A stretch of DNA of 64,000 bases from Aureibaculum flavum. GTDB lineage: Bacteria > Bacteroidota > Bacteroidia > Flavobacteriales > Flavobacteriaceae. This document shows positions 27,176 through 39,787 of this stretch, piece after piece. The notes under the pieces are model-generated. The model saw only the letters and a list, made by a program, of their open reading frames with translations. It made no database searches and was not told where the DNA came from. The stretch is from contig NZ_JAEHFJ010000001.1 in the NCBI RefSeq assembly GCF_016406085.1, positions 248,001-312,000 of the forward strand. The letters are read 5' to 3'. Position 1 is the first letter of the stretch. The number at the start of each line of letters is the position of its first letter. Position numbers and translations under genes: made by a program.

Positions 27176-27976
27176 TTATAGTTTTTTAATTTTTATATTT
27201 CTAAACCAAATTGGACTTGAATGATCTTGAAAACCAATATAACCGGTCTTAAAAGTTCCATACAATTTTTCTTCTTTCCACTTACCACCATTCTTTTTAG
27301 CATACCAGTCTTCTGACCATGGAACAAATTCAACCACTTTCTTACCATTTAACCAATACTCAGCTTTTTCGGGTGTAAACAGGATACGCGTGCTATTCCA
27401 TTCGCCTGTTGGATTTAGTCGTTTATTCTCTGGGTTAGCAGCATACATAGCATAATCTGCCGCAGTAGATTGTAAAGGGTGTAACTCCGATGGATTTTCA
27501 TAACCAAGACTTGTATTATATGCTGTAAGGCTGTGAATTTTAGCATAATTTTCATCATCTATCAGTTGATATTCTGGAGCAATATTCGGTGGCCCTGCAT
27601 TTGGAATATTCTCTTTAAGGTGATAAAATATTCCACTATTTCCGCCTTCAGGTATTTTCCATTCTACATACAATTCAAAATTGTCAAATTCTTCATCACC
27701 ATAAATAATATCTTTTCCTCCTTTATAATCTTGCTCTAAACCAAGTTCAGTATCAAAGGTTAAGACACTATCTTTAACAATCCACCCTGGAGGTAAGGCA
27801 TCACCATTATAAGCTCGCCAACCTTTAGTGCTAACGCCATCAAAAAGGGTAATCCAATCATTAGAAGTTTTATTTTCAATTTGTGCTGTATCTTTACTTT
27901 CCACATCTTTTTTTGAATCCTCTTTACAAGAAATAGCACCACAAGACACTATTAAAAACATCATTAATTTTTTCAT
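27176..27976 (-). CDS. DUF1080 (3-keto-glycoside hydrolase-type) lipoprotein
   Basis: 266 residues; lipoprotein signal MKKLMMFLIVSCGAISCKE. The DUF1080 jelly roll starts WITLFDGVSTKGWRAYNGD, with GDEEFDNFELYVEWKIPEGG, NSGIFYHLKE, GEWNSTRILF and ends YIGFQDHSSPIWFRNIKIK. Characterised members are 3-keto-disaccharide hydrolases acting with a Gfo/Idh/MocA dehydrogenase. The oxidoreductase gene follows 14 nt downstream and supports that pairing; GH20 precedes it by 29 nt. Substrate in this operon is not shown. Confidence 0.92.
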   Translation of the reverse strand: MKKLMMFLIVSCGAISCKEDSKKDVESKDTAQIENKTSNDWITLFDGVSTKGWRAYNGDALPPGWIVKDSVLTFDTELGLEQDYKGGKDIIYGDEEFDNFELYVEWKIPEGGNSGIFYHLKENIPNAGPPNIAPEYQLIDDENYAKIHSLTAYNTSLGYENPSELHPLQSTAADYAMYAANPENKRLNPTGEWNSTRILFTPEKAEYWLNGKKVVEFVPWSEDWYAKKNGGKWKEEKLYGTFKTGYIGFQDHSSPIWFRNIKIKKL

Positions 27977-28005
27977 AATTCTTTAATATTTTATTACAAC
28001 ACGTA

Positions 28006-30324
28006 TTATTCTACTAAAATTTCATCTATGAACAAAAATACACCTCCACCAGATGGTGCTTTTTTGAGATTTGTAGCAATTACTTTAATAAATTTAGTCT
28101 CTTGTTTACCAAATTTAATTATAAAATCTTTAAGTTCAGAACCTGCGTTATTGGCATAAGGTCTAACTAAATTTCCAACACTATTAAAATTTTCTCCATC
28201 ATCAGAAACAAATACTTCAATTTTTGTGGGGAAATAAATACTAGGCCCTTGACTCTCTAATGCACCTACAGTAACTTTACTAACAGAAGTTGGTTCATCT
28301 AAATTTATAACCACTTCCATATTTTCATTTAACCACGCTTGCCATTGACCATCATGGAAATTTTTTGTACCTCGTAAAGTATTTACTAAGGTACTCGATC
28401 CAGAGCCTTTATATCTATCGTTATAAGGTATTTCATAATCAACTACTTTGGCTACACCGTTGTGGAATTTTATAGTATCTATAAAAGCTTTTCCAATAGG
28501 CTTATCATTTTCGAATAAAGACGCCTTTACAACGGTAGATTCTGAAATTTCTATTGGATTAACGTACGGAATAGCCTTCTCGCCTAATTTTACATCACCC
28601 AAGACATATCTAATGTCAGATTTTGGAAATTCATTTTGCAACGTTAAATTTATTGATTTTTTGTCCAAATCAATTTCCATGTTAGAAGTTACAATATAGG
28701 CACTTTTTGCATAATTAATAGCTAAGACTTCGTATCTCAAAAATTGTGTTTTTATTCTTTTTGAAAAATCATTCCAGTCTCGTAATTTTATTGGTGACCA
28801 AAGAGTTTCAGATAATGCTGCTAACCTTGGAAAAATCATATATTCAGAATGAGAAGTAGTGGGTATGTGTTCTGCCCATAAATTTGCTTGGCCACCCAAT
28901 ATATGCTTTGCTTCTTTTTCTGACATCCCTTCAACTATCGGATTAAATTGATATACTTTACTCAATGGAAGAAATCCTCCTTGAGCAATAGGTTCTTCAT
29001 TTTGCGGCCCTTGATAATGGTCAAAATAACAGTAACCGCCTGGAGACATAATTACATCATGCCCTTGCTTTGCTGCTTCCTCGCCACCTTTAAAACCTCT
29101 CCAACTCATAACAGTTGCCTCAGGTGCTAAACCACCTTCTAAAATCTCATCCCATCCAATTAATTTTTTACCTTTACTATTGATAAACTTTTCCATTCGT
29201 TTTACAAAATAACTCTGTAATTCATGAACATCTTTTAAACCTTCCGTCTTCATTCTTCTTTGACAATCAGGACATTTCTCCCAATTGGTTTTGGTAGCCT
29301 CATCACCCCCAATATGAATATACTTAGAAGGAAACACTTCCATAACTTCTAACAATACATTTTCTAAAAACTCAAAAGAAGCCTCTTTTCCTGCACAGTA
29401 AATATCAGTAATTGGCCAAACACTTCCAGAAGGAACTGCCACTGGGTTACCATGACATGTCAATTCAGGATAAGCAGCCATAACGCTGGTAACGTGAGCT
29501 GGCATTTCAATTTCAGGAATTACGTCAATATTATTTTGAGCAGCATAAGCCACAATTTCTTTTAGTTCTTTTTGAGTTAAAAACCCTCCATAGGTTCCCT
29601 TTTCTTTAGGGTCATTTTTATCTCGAGCACTCCACGGTTTTTCTTCTTGATCTACTCGCCACGCAGAAACCTCTGTTAATTTTGAATATTTTTTAATTTC
29701 CATTCTCCAACCTTGATCGTCAACCAAATGTAAATGCAAAACATTCATTTTATGCATTGCTAGTCTATCAATGGTTTTTAAGATATATTCTTTAGGAAAA
29801 AAATGACGCGATAAATCAAGCATTAATCCTCTATGACGAAAACGTGGCTTGTCTTTTATTTCAATTGTGGGTAAAATTAAATCTCCATTAGTATCAGTTC
29901 CATAAATTTCAGCCGGAAGTAACTGTAATATACTCTGTACGCCATATAGAAATCCACCTAAGCTATTAGCTGTAACTATAACTTTCTTATCCGTTACAGA
30001 TAATTCATAAGCTTCATTTTCTAGATCTTCTTTAACTACAAATTCAATAAAATTACTTTCCGATCTCTCACTAAAATCTAATTCAATATTTGAAGACGAT
30101 TTCAACTTATCTGTTAATATATTTGCTATGTTTTTTAAACTATCATGAGCTATAATTTTAGTATTTTCATCAATAATAAATGAACCTTTATTTAAAGTCA
30201 ATTCAGCGGGTTTTGGTATAATATTTATATCATTTACCGTAAAATCTTTGCTTTTACTATTATCAGAACATGAGTATAAACTGATTATAAAAATGAGTGT
30301 TAGAAATTTAAAGTGTTGTCGCAT
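28006..30324 (-). CDS. GH20 beta-N-acetylhexosaminidase, lipoprotein
   Basis: Removes terminal beta-GlcNAc/GalNAc by substrate-assisted catalysis. 772 residues. Lipobox FIISLYSCS (Cys19). GH20b domain then the barrel: RGLMLDLSRHFFPKEYILK, LHLVDDQGWRMEIKKY, VIPEIEMPAH, and HIGGDEATKTNW with the catalytic pair Asp341-Glu342. After about residue 545 come a chitobiase-C-like stretch and a discoidin-like domain (KNFHDGQWQAWLNENME) ending GGGVFLFIDEILVE, like the ends of the two proteins at 8752-11672. 9 nt after GH2; removes GlcNAc exposed by it. Confidence 0.95.
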   Translation of the reverse strand: MRQHFKFLTLIFIISLYSCSDNSKSKDFTVNDINIIPKPAELTLNKGSFIIDENTKIIAHDSLKNIANILTDKLKSSSNIELDFSERSESNFIEFVVKEDLENEAYELSVTDKKVIVTANSLGGFLYGVQSILQLLPAEIYGTDTNGDLILPTIEIKDKPRFRHRGLMLDLSRHFFPKEYILKTIDRLAMHKMNVLHLHLVDDQGWRMEIKKYSKLTEVSAWRVDQEEKPWSARDKNDPKEKGTYGGFLTQKELKEIVAYAAQNNIDVIPEIEMPAHVTSVMAAYPELTCHGNPVAVPSGSVWPITDIYCAGKEASFEFLENVLLEVMEVFPSKYIHIGGDEATKTNWEKCPDCQRRMKTEGLKDVHELQSYFVKRMEKFINSKGKKLIGWDEILEGGLAPEATVMSWRGFKGGEEAAKQGHDVIMSPGGYCYFDHYQGPQNEEPIAQGGFLPLSKVYQFNPIVEGMSEKEAKHILGGQANLWAEHIPTTSHSEYMIFPRLAALSETLWSPIKLRDWNDFSKRIKTQFLRYEVLAINYAKSAYIVTSNMEIDLDKKSINLTLQNEFPKSDIRYVLGDVKLGEKAIPYVNPIEISESTVVKASLFENDKPIGKAFIDTIKFHNGVAKVVDYEIPYNDRYKGSGSSTLVNTLRGTKNFHDGQWQAWLNENMEVVINLDEPTSVSKVTVGALESQGPSIYFPTKIEVFVSDDGENFNSVGNLVRPYANNAGSELKDFIIKFGKQETKFIKVIATNLKKAPSGGGVFLFIDEILVE

Positions 30325-30333
30325 TTTTTTAAA

Positions 30334-33480
<3,147 letters not shown>

Positions 33481-35691
33481 TTAATTTATATTTGCTGGTT
33501 TTTTACCCATAGTAAAAATCAATGTACCACCATTCATTATTTCTGAGTGCAAAATTTCATTTCTAAGTAACTCCTCTCCGTTTAATTGGATTGATTGTAT
33601 GTAAATATTATCTTTTGAATTATTTTTTACTTTTATTTCAAATGTTTTACCATCCTTTAAACTCAATTTAGCCTCTTTAATAATTGGCGATCCAAAACTA
33701 TAAACACCTTCTGCAGGGTTGACTGGATAAAAACCCAAGGCACTAAAAATATACCAAGAAGACATTTGCCCACAATCTTCATTTCCACAATGCCCATCAG
33801 GAGTGTTTTTATATTGCGATTCTAAAATTTGTCTGATAATTTTCTGTGTTTTATATGGTTTATCAATGTAATTATAGAGATACCCTACATGATGACTCGG
33901 TTCATTTCCATGAGCATACTGACCAATCATACCGGTACTAAAAATGGGTAATTCATCGGTTGGTAAGGGGTTTAAGGAGAACATTGAATCTAATTTCTCT
34001 TCAAAGCGATCTTTACCACCAGTAACTTCAATTAAACCTTCAATATTTTGCGGAACGGACCAGAAATATTGCCATGCATTACTCTCGCAAAAATATTTCG
34101 AATAATCTTTCGGTACAAAATCTTTTATAAATTCACCATTAGCCAACTTAGGCCTCATAAATGAACTTTCAGCATCATAAACATTTCGCCAATATTCTGA
34201 ACGATTTAAAAAATAATTATAATCCTCATTTTTACCTAGATCTTTTGCAAATTGTGCAATACACCAATCATCATAAGCATATTCTAAGGTCTTTGAAACC
34301 GACCAATTCTCATTTTCCTCATCAACAGGGATGTAGCCCAACTCTTTATACAAATCAATCTTTCTTGTATTATCCATTGCACTGACTTTACAGGCTTCAT
34401 AGGCTAGGTCAACATCAAAATCATTTATTCCTTTAAAATAAGCATCCACAATTACAGGTACTGCATGGTAACCGATCATCATATTGGTTTCATTTCCTTG
34501 CATAGACCATACAGGCAACAAACCTGTTTCCTTATAATGTGCTAACATCGATTTTACAAAATCAGTTACCTTGTCAGGATGTAAAATAGTAAATAAAGGA
34601 TGAGCCGCTCTATAGGTATCCCATAATGAAAATGTATCATAACGATCAAAACCAGAAGCTTTCATAATAGTATCATTTGCTCCTTTATAATTACCATTGA
34701 GATCACTTAGTAAAGTTGGTGCCAACATCGATTGGTAGAGCATTGTGTAAAAAATACGTGTTTGCTCATCTGTGAGCATCGTAACCTTTATTTTTTGAAG
34801 TTGTTCTTCCCAAATTTCGTCTGCTTGCTCTCGATAAGAATCAAAGTTAAAATCTGGAGCTTCAACGTCTAATGACTTTCTAGAACCTTCAATATTTGCA
34901 GTTGAAAGTCCCGTTTTTAAAACTATCTGTTCCTCTTTTTTAGTTGTATAATTTAAAACAATCTTCGTATTTGTGCCTTTTGTGGACACTTCCACTAAAG
35001 TATCATTGTTATATAAATCATAAGAATCAAAATCTTTAGAAAGCTGAATCGTAAAATAAAGACGTTGGTCTTTTGCCCATCCTGAAGATTTACGATAACC
35101 TTCAATAGTGTGATTATTAACAACCTTTATATAGGTATCCGTTGGTCTATCCCAATTTAAAGCATATCCTAAATCGATATGTATTTGAGATAAACTATCT
35201 TTTGGAAAAGTATATCTATGAATTCCTGTCCTTAAAGTTGTTGTCAGTTCTGCTTTAATTCCATAATCTAATAAATCAACCGAATAATATCCTGGTGATG
35301 CCGATTCTTTATCATGAGAGAACTTAGAAAAAGGTTTAAAGTTATTATCTTTAATTCTTTCTTTAAAACGACTATTGGTCGGCATTACCAATAAATCATA
35401 CAAATCACCAGCTCCTGTTCCCGTTAAATGGGTGTGAGAAAATCCAGTAATGATGGAGTCTTGGTAAAAATAGCCCGAAATTCGATCCCATCCAGGGATA
35501 CCGATATCAGGACTCAATTGTACCATTCCATAAGGTACTGTTGCTCCAGGATATGTATTACCGGGACCATCTGTACCAATAAAGGTGTTTACATAAGATG
35601 TTAATTTATTTTCTGGTGGCTGTTCGTTTTTAGAACAAGATAGTCCTATAAAAAAAATTAATGACGCTGCATATATCTTATAGCTAAACAT
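33481..35691 (-). CDS. GH92 family alpha-mannosidase, lipoprotein
   Basis: 736 residues. Lipoprotein leader ending IGLSCSK. N-terminal motif SYVNTFIGTDGPGNTYPGAT, VPYGMVQLSPDIG, W-rich barrel, YAHGNEPSHH (about 600), HCGNEDCGQMSSWY (about 638). The GNEPSHH motif occurs in characterised GH92 alpha-1,2-mannosidases, so that linkage is plausible here. 5 nt after the CBM9-like gene, contiguous with GH2; the third enzyme type for N-glycan trimming in this operon. Confidence 0.94.
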   Translation of the reverse strand: MFSYKIYAASLIFFIGLSCSKNEQPPENKLTSYVNTFIGTDGPGNTYPGATVPYGMVQLSPDIGIPGWDRISGYFYQDSIITGFSHTHLTGTGAGDLYDLLVMPTNSRFKERIKDNNFKPFSKFSHDKESASPGYYSVDLLDYGIKAELTTTLRTGIHRYTFPKDSLSQIHIDLGYALNWDRPTDTYIKVVNNHTIEGYRKSSGWAKDQRLYFTIQLSKDFDSYDLYNNDTLVEVSTKGTNTKIVLNYTTKKEEQIVLKTGLSTANIEGSRKSLDVEAPDFNFDSYREQADEIWEEQLQKIKVTMLTDEQTRIFYTMLYQSMLAPTLLSDLNGNYKGANDTIMKASGFDRYDTFSLWDTYRAAHPLFTILHPDKVTDFVKSMLAHYKETGLLPVWSMQGNETNMMIGYHAVPVIVDAYFKGINDFDVDLAYEACKVSAMDNTRKIDLYKELGYIPVDEENENWSVSKTLEYAYDDWCIAQFAKDLGKNEDYNYFLNRSEYWRNVYDAESSFMRPKLANGEFIKDFVPKDYSKYFCESNAWQYFWSVPQNIEGLIEVTGGKDRFEEKLDSMFSLNPLPTDELPIFSTGMIGQYAHGNEPSHHVGYLYNYIDKPYKTQKIIRQILESQYKNTPDGHCGNEDCGQMSSWYIFSALGFYPVNPAEGVYSFGSPIIKEAKLSLKDGKTFEIKVKNNSKDNIYIQSIQLNGEELLRNEILHSEIMNGGTLIFTMGKKPANIN

Positions 35692-35696
35692 ATCTT

Positions 35697-36767
35697 TTAT
35701 TTTATTATGATTTTACCATCTTCCTTAATAATAATTGTTTTACCAGTAAAAGGGCTTTTTGTACTTATATTGTAACCTGTTGAATGATTCTCCAAAATCA
35801 ATTTTATCATTTTACTCTTACTAGTGAAACTTGAAAAACCTACTTCGCTTAATGATGTCGAAAACTTATTATTTTTATGATAATATGCTTTTTGGTTTCG
35901 ATACAGTTCAAAGAGTTTCCATTTAATTTTTTCGTCATCTGGAATACTAAATGTATCTTTTTCTCCTGCTTTTTTTGTTGAGAAATAAACATAGCCCCAT
36001 TTTTCAGGTTCATGCATATTGATAACTCCCATAGAGGACCAAACCCAATTATATTCAGGAAAATACTTTTCGTTTTCTCCTTTTTTTCTATCATATTTAC
36101 CATTTACCAAATCATAATCCCAATTGACACGAGAAAAATTCACTCTCCAAAACTTATCTCGTGGAACATTATTTTCAAAATAAGTCTTTCTAAATGTTTT
36201 CCATGGAATGGCAATCTCAACAGTCCAACCTTTGTCTGTATCATTGGGGTTATTTAAAGTTCCATCAACATGAACTGCTGTTTTTAACCCCGTAATATTC
36301 CAATCATTAAGTACTTGCTCTCCTGATTCTCTATAAGGTTTGGCCACAAATAATTCCCAAACGGTATTTAAAGCATTAACTTCTATTTCAAAATAATTAT
36401 GTGAATCTCCATCCGGATCAATAAAAATCTCAAAATCATTGTTGTAAAAAATAATAGTATCTCTTTGTTTAAGGTTTGCCCAAACATGTGGCTCCTCTAT
36501 TTTTGCTAAAATGTAATAGTAATTTTCATCCCATAACATTTTAACGTTGGTCTTAAATGTTGGTTTTTCAACTCCTTCTATATCAATAAAATTCTCTGAC
36601 CAAGGTACATTTTGCCAAGTAACTTCATTTGCCAAACCATCAATTGAAATTTCTTCTTTAACCTGATAAGCAATATGAGTACGAGGCACATCTACCTTTA
36701 ATTGAGCACAAGCAATTAATGAAGTAAAAACACTAAATACAAATGTTAATTTTATTATATTTTTCAT
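35697..36767 (-). CDS. CBM9-like carbohydrate-binding protein
   Basis: 356 residues with lipoprotein-like leader (VFSVFTSLIACAQ). Start set at the ATG at 36767 because the frame's 36797 start is a TTG. The DOMON/CBM9-like domain is seen as ISIDGLANEVTWQNVPWSENF, KMLWDENYYYILAKIEEPHVW, FEIFIDPDGDSHNYFEIEVN, GWTVEIAIPWKTF. Binds sugars, probably at the surface, without a catalytic site. Located between GH130 (86 nt) and GH92 (5 nt). Confidence 0.85.
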   Translation of the reverse strand: MKNIIKLTFVFSVFTSLIACAQLKVDVPRTHIAYQVKEEISIDGLANEVTWQNVPWSENFIDIEGVEKPTFKTNVKMLWDENYYYILAKIEEPHVWANLKQRDTIIFYNNDFEIFIDPDGDSHNYFEIEVNALNTVWELFVAKPYRESGEQVLNDWNITGLKTAVHVDGTLNNPNDTDKGWTVEIAIPWKTFRKTYFENNVPRDKFWRVNFSRVNWDYDLVNGKYDRKKGENEKYFPEYNWVWSSMGVINMHEPEKWGYVYFSTKKAGEKDTFSIPDDEKIKWKLFELYRNQKAYYHKNNKFSTSLSEVGFSSFTSKSKMIKLILENHSTGYNISTKSPFTGKTIIIKEDGKIIIK

Positions 36768-36853
36768 GTTTGAGTTATTATTATTTTTAATTGACAATAA
36801 GATGTATCATATAAAAAGTTGATTAATTTAAGGACACTTAATCGCTTCTTTAA

Positions 36854-37843
36854 CTATAAACTATTCTGTTTAGTAAACTCTAAAACATTACTCAATTTTC
36901 CAAATGCTAATGCAACTGCAGTGTCTGCCGCACCATAATAGATAGCCAATTTATCTTGTTCAACATCATGTAAAGCTGCACAAGGAAAAACCACATTTGG
37001 AACATCGCCAACCATTTCATAATCAACAGCAGGTCCTAACAAATAATCTCTAGTTCTATATTTTACCCTATCAGGATTGTCCTTATCTAAAATAGCTGAC
37101 CCCATAGCGTACCTAAAACCATTACAAGTATTGATAACTCCGTGGTAAATCATTAACCAGCCATCATCTGTTAAAATTGGTATTGGCCCAGCTCCAATTT
37201 TAGTACATTGCCAAGCACTTTCCTCAAAAGGTGTAGCTTTCATTACTACTCTATGCTCTCCCCAATATTTCATGTCTGGGCTATAGCTTATATAAATATC
37301 ACCAAAAGGCGTATGTCCATTGTCACTAGGGCGACTTAACATAGCATACTTACCATTTATTTTTTCCGGAAATAAAACCCCATTTCTATTGAAAGGTAAA
37401 AATGCATTTTCACATTGAAAAAACTCCATAAAATCAAATGTATAACCAATACCAATGGTTGGTCCATGATAGCCATTACACCAAGTTATCCAGTACCTAT
37501 CTTCAATAAATACGACCCTAGGATCATATTTATAGGCAGATTCAATCATCTGGGTATTACCAGCCTGCATAATTATAGGTTCATGATTAATATCCCAATG
37601 AATTCCATCTTTACTGAACCCCGCGAAAATATTCATTTGAACGGCCTTGTTATCACATCTAAACACACCTGCATAACCACCTTCAAAAGGTACTACAGCA
37701 CTGTTAAAAATACTGTTTGAACTTGGAATATCATACCTATTAATAATTGGATTTTCTGTATATCTCCAAATGATATCATTATTACCCTCTGGCTGTTCTT
37801 GCCATGGAATGGCCTGTCTTTTTTCTTGTGATTTTGTATTCAA
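36854..37843 (-). CDS. GH130 beta-mannoside phosphorylase
   Basis: 329 residues, cytoplasmic (no signal). Five-bladed fold family: [100 protein letters not shown]130 enzymes cleave beta-mannosides with phosphate, including Man-beta-1,4-GlcNAc from the N-glycan core. The lack of a signal peptide and the neighbouring transporter fit intracellular phosphorolysis of an imported disaccharide. Confidence 0.92.
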   Translation of the reverse strand: MNTKSQEKRQAIPWQEQPEGNNDIIWRYTENPIINRYDIPSSNSIFNSAVVPFEGGYAGVFRCDNKAVQMNIFAGFSKDGIHWDINHEPIIMQAGNTQMIESAYKYDPRVVFIEDRYWITWCNGYHGPTIGIGYTFDFMEFFQCENAFLPFNRNGVLFPEKINGKYAMLSRPSDNGHTPFGDIYISYSPDMKYWGEHRVVMKATPFEESAWQCTKIGAGPIPILTDDGWLMIYHGVINTCNGFRYAMGSAILDKDNPDRVKYRTRDYLLGPAVDYEMVGDVPNVVFPCAALHDVEQDKLAIYYGAADTAVALAFGKLSNVLEFTKQNSL

Positions 37844-37909
37844 TGTTGTTTATAATTTATTAATTTAATTTCTGTAAAAAGATAGAAGGCAATGTGACTT
37901 TAAGCCAAT

Positions 37910-39787
37910 TTAATCCTTTATTTTCCTTACTTTATCTAACCATGTATATTTTAATATCACAGAAGTAATCACAAAAATTACTAAGGCTATTAAGGTATTT
38001 TGATAATCTCTTATCATAAAATAAATTGGCAAAACAATCATACTCGATTGCCAGACAATACCAATTAGTACATTAAGCATGTCTAAACTGAAGTGATTAT
38101 TCTTTTCTATAGTCACATCATCCTTTTTCAATTCAGTCAATACAGGTCTCCACCATCCCCAAGGTCGCACATTTTTATAAAATGCTTTCAACACATTCAT
38201 ATCTGTTGGCTTACTCAAAAAAGTACCCAAAAATGAACCTAACAAAGAAACACCAAATATTATTGGAAATAAATAAATAGCATGAATATGCGATAATTCA
38301 TATAAAATTGAACCCTCTGAGAAATTATCTTTGTTTTGGTCCATAAAAAACTGAAAACTAGCTACAATTAAACCAGACAACATGCCCCAAAAATAGCCCC
38401 ATCCATTAAATCGCCACCATATCCATTTTAAAAAATTTGCTGCTACATAACCACCAAATAAAGCACTTGTAATCCACAAGGTTAAGGAATTGATAGAATC
38501 AGCGAAAAAGCCCATAAAAACCCCTAAACCAACTACTGCGAAAGAGGCTATATGACTCGCTTTTATATAATGTTTGGGTGTTGCTTCAGGTTTAAAATAT
38601 TTTTTATAAATATCATTTACGATATAGGCTGGACCTGCATTAACAAATGCTGAAAAGGTAGACATAAATGCCGCTAACAATCCTGCTAATAACAATCCTT
38701 TTATTCCGACAGGCACATGAAAATTGATAACTTTAGGAAGTATCACCTCTAAATCTACACCAGTTAAGTTTGGATTGGCAGCCATCTCTGGGGCTAACAC
38801 AACTAAGGCGATAACAACAATTCCTGCAATTAACAAATATCTCGGTATAAATAGAATTAAATTTGTAAAACCGCTCATGTAAGCCGCTTCTTTAACTGAT
38901 TTCGTAGAAAGTATTCGTTGCATATCAAAACTAGGCACAGGTCCGGCAATACTCGCAAAAAACCCTTTAAAAAGACTCATTCCGATTAAAGCACCAAACA
39001 TTTTATAACCTTCAGTATCAATTAAATCATTAAATTTCTGAAATTGTGCACCCCATTGGGTATCTAGTTCCCAATTAAAAAACACATTCCTCCACTCATC
39101 AGTAATCACATTAGAAATTTCAACATCACTAAAAGCAAAAAATGCATATCCTGCTACTAATATTCCAGCAATTACCATAATTCCATACTGTAACACTTCA
39201 GTTGCAACAACTGAAAACATTCCTCCTTTTATCGTGTAAATTGTTGTTAGGATAATTATCATTAAAGCATAGGATTGCTCAGAATTAAATAAAACAGTAT
39301 CACCAAATTGCAAGGACATATCCCAAGGTAAAATAACCGTCATAAATTTACCAACACCTTCAAAGAAATAGGCTATAAAACCTACGGCAGCAACAACGGC
39401 AAAGATGGCCACTATTAGATGAGAAGCTCTACCAGGCTTATCATCTCCAAACCTGGTTAATATCCATTCAGAACCAGTCATAATATTAGACCGTCTAATC
39501 CAAACGGCAAGAAACATCATTACAAAAATTTGATTCCATATAGGCCAAAGCCACATAAACATAAAGCTTTTTACTCCATAAAGAAATAAAATTCCCACCA
39601 TCCACGCTGTACCAGAAACATCAAACATTCCCGAACCATTACTTAATCCAAGAAAATACCATTTGATATTATTTCCTCCTAAAAAATAAGATTCTAGTCC
39701 TTTTGATGCCTTTTTAGAAACCCAAATACCAACAAATAATGTTAGTAAGACATAGGCAATTATAATACTTATATCAATTATATCCAT
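37910..39787 (-). CDS. Sodium:solute symporter (SSS family)
   Basis: 625 residues with about 14 predicted membrane segments (DIIDISIIIAYVLLTLFVG, YFLGGNNIKWYFLGLSNGSG). Typical SSS motifs: GNNIKWYFLGLSNGSGMFDV, VSGTAWMVGILF and AFMSTFSAFVNAGPAYIVND. Imports sugars with Na+ in many bacteria; the substrate here is probably a disaccharide or GlcNAc/mannose product. The ATG overlaps the GH92 stop by one base; GH130 follows at 66 nt. Confidence 0.94.
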   Translation of the reverse strand: MDIIDISIIIAYVLLTLFVGIWVSKKASKGLESYFLGGNNIKWYFLGLSNGSGMFDVSGTAWMVGILFLYGVKSFMFMWLWPIWNQIFVMMFLAVWIRRSNIMTGSEWILTRFGDDKPGRASHLIVAIFAVVAAVGFIAYFFEGVGKFMTVILPWDMSLQFGDTVLFNSEQSYALMIIILTTIYTIKGGMFSVVATEVLQYGIMVIAGILVAGYAFFAFSDVEISNVITDEWRNVFFNWELDTQWGAQFQKFNDLIDTEGYKMFGALIGMSLFKGFFASIAGPVPSFDMQRILSTKSVKEAAYMSGFTNLILFIPRYLLIAGIVVIALVVLAPEMAANPNLTGVDLEVILPKVINFHVPVGIKGLLLAGLLAAFMSTFSAFVNAGPAYIVNDIYKKYFKPEATPKHYIKASHIASFAVVGLGVFMGFFADSINSLTLWITSALFGGYVAANFLKWIWWRFNGWGYFWGMLSGLIVASFQFFMDQNKDNFSEGSILYELSHIHAIYLFPIIFGVSLLGSFLGTFLSKPTDMNVLKAFYKNVRPWGWWRPVLTELKKDDVTIEKNNHFSLDMLNVLIGIVWQSSMIVLPIYFMIRDYQNTLIALVIFVITSVILKYTWLDKVRKIKD

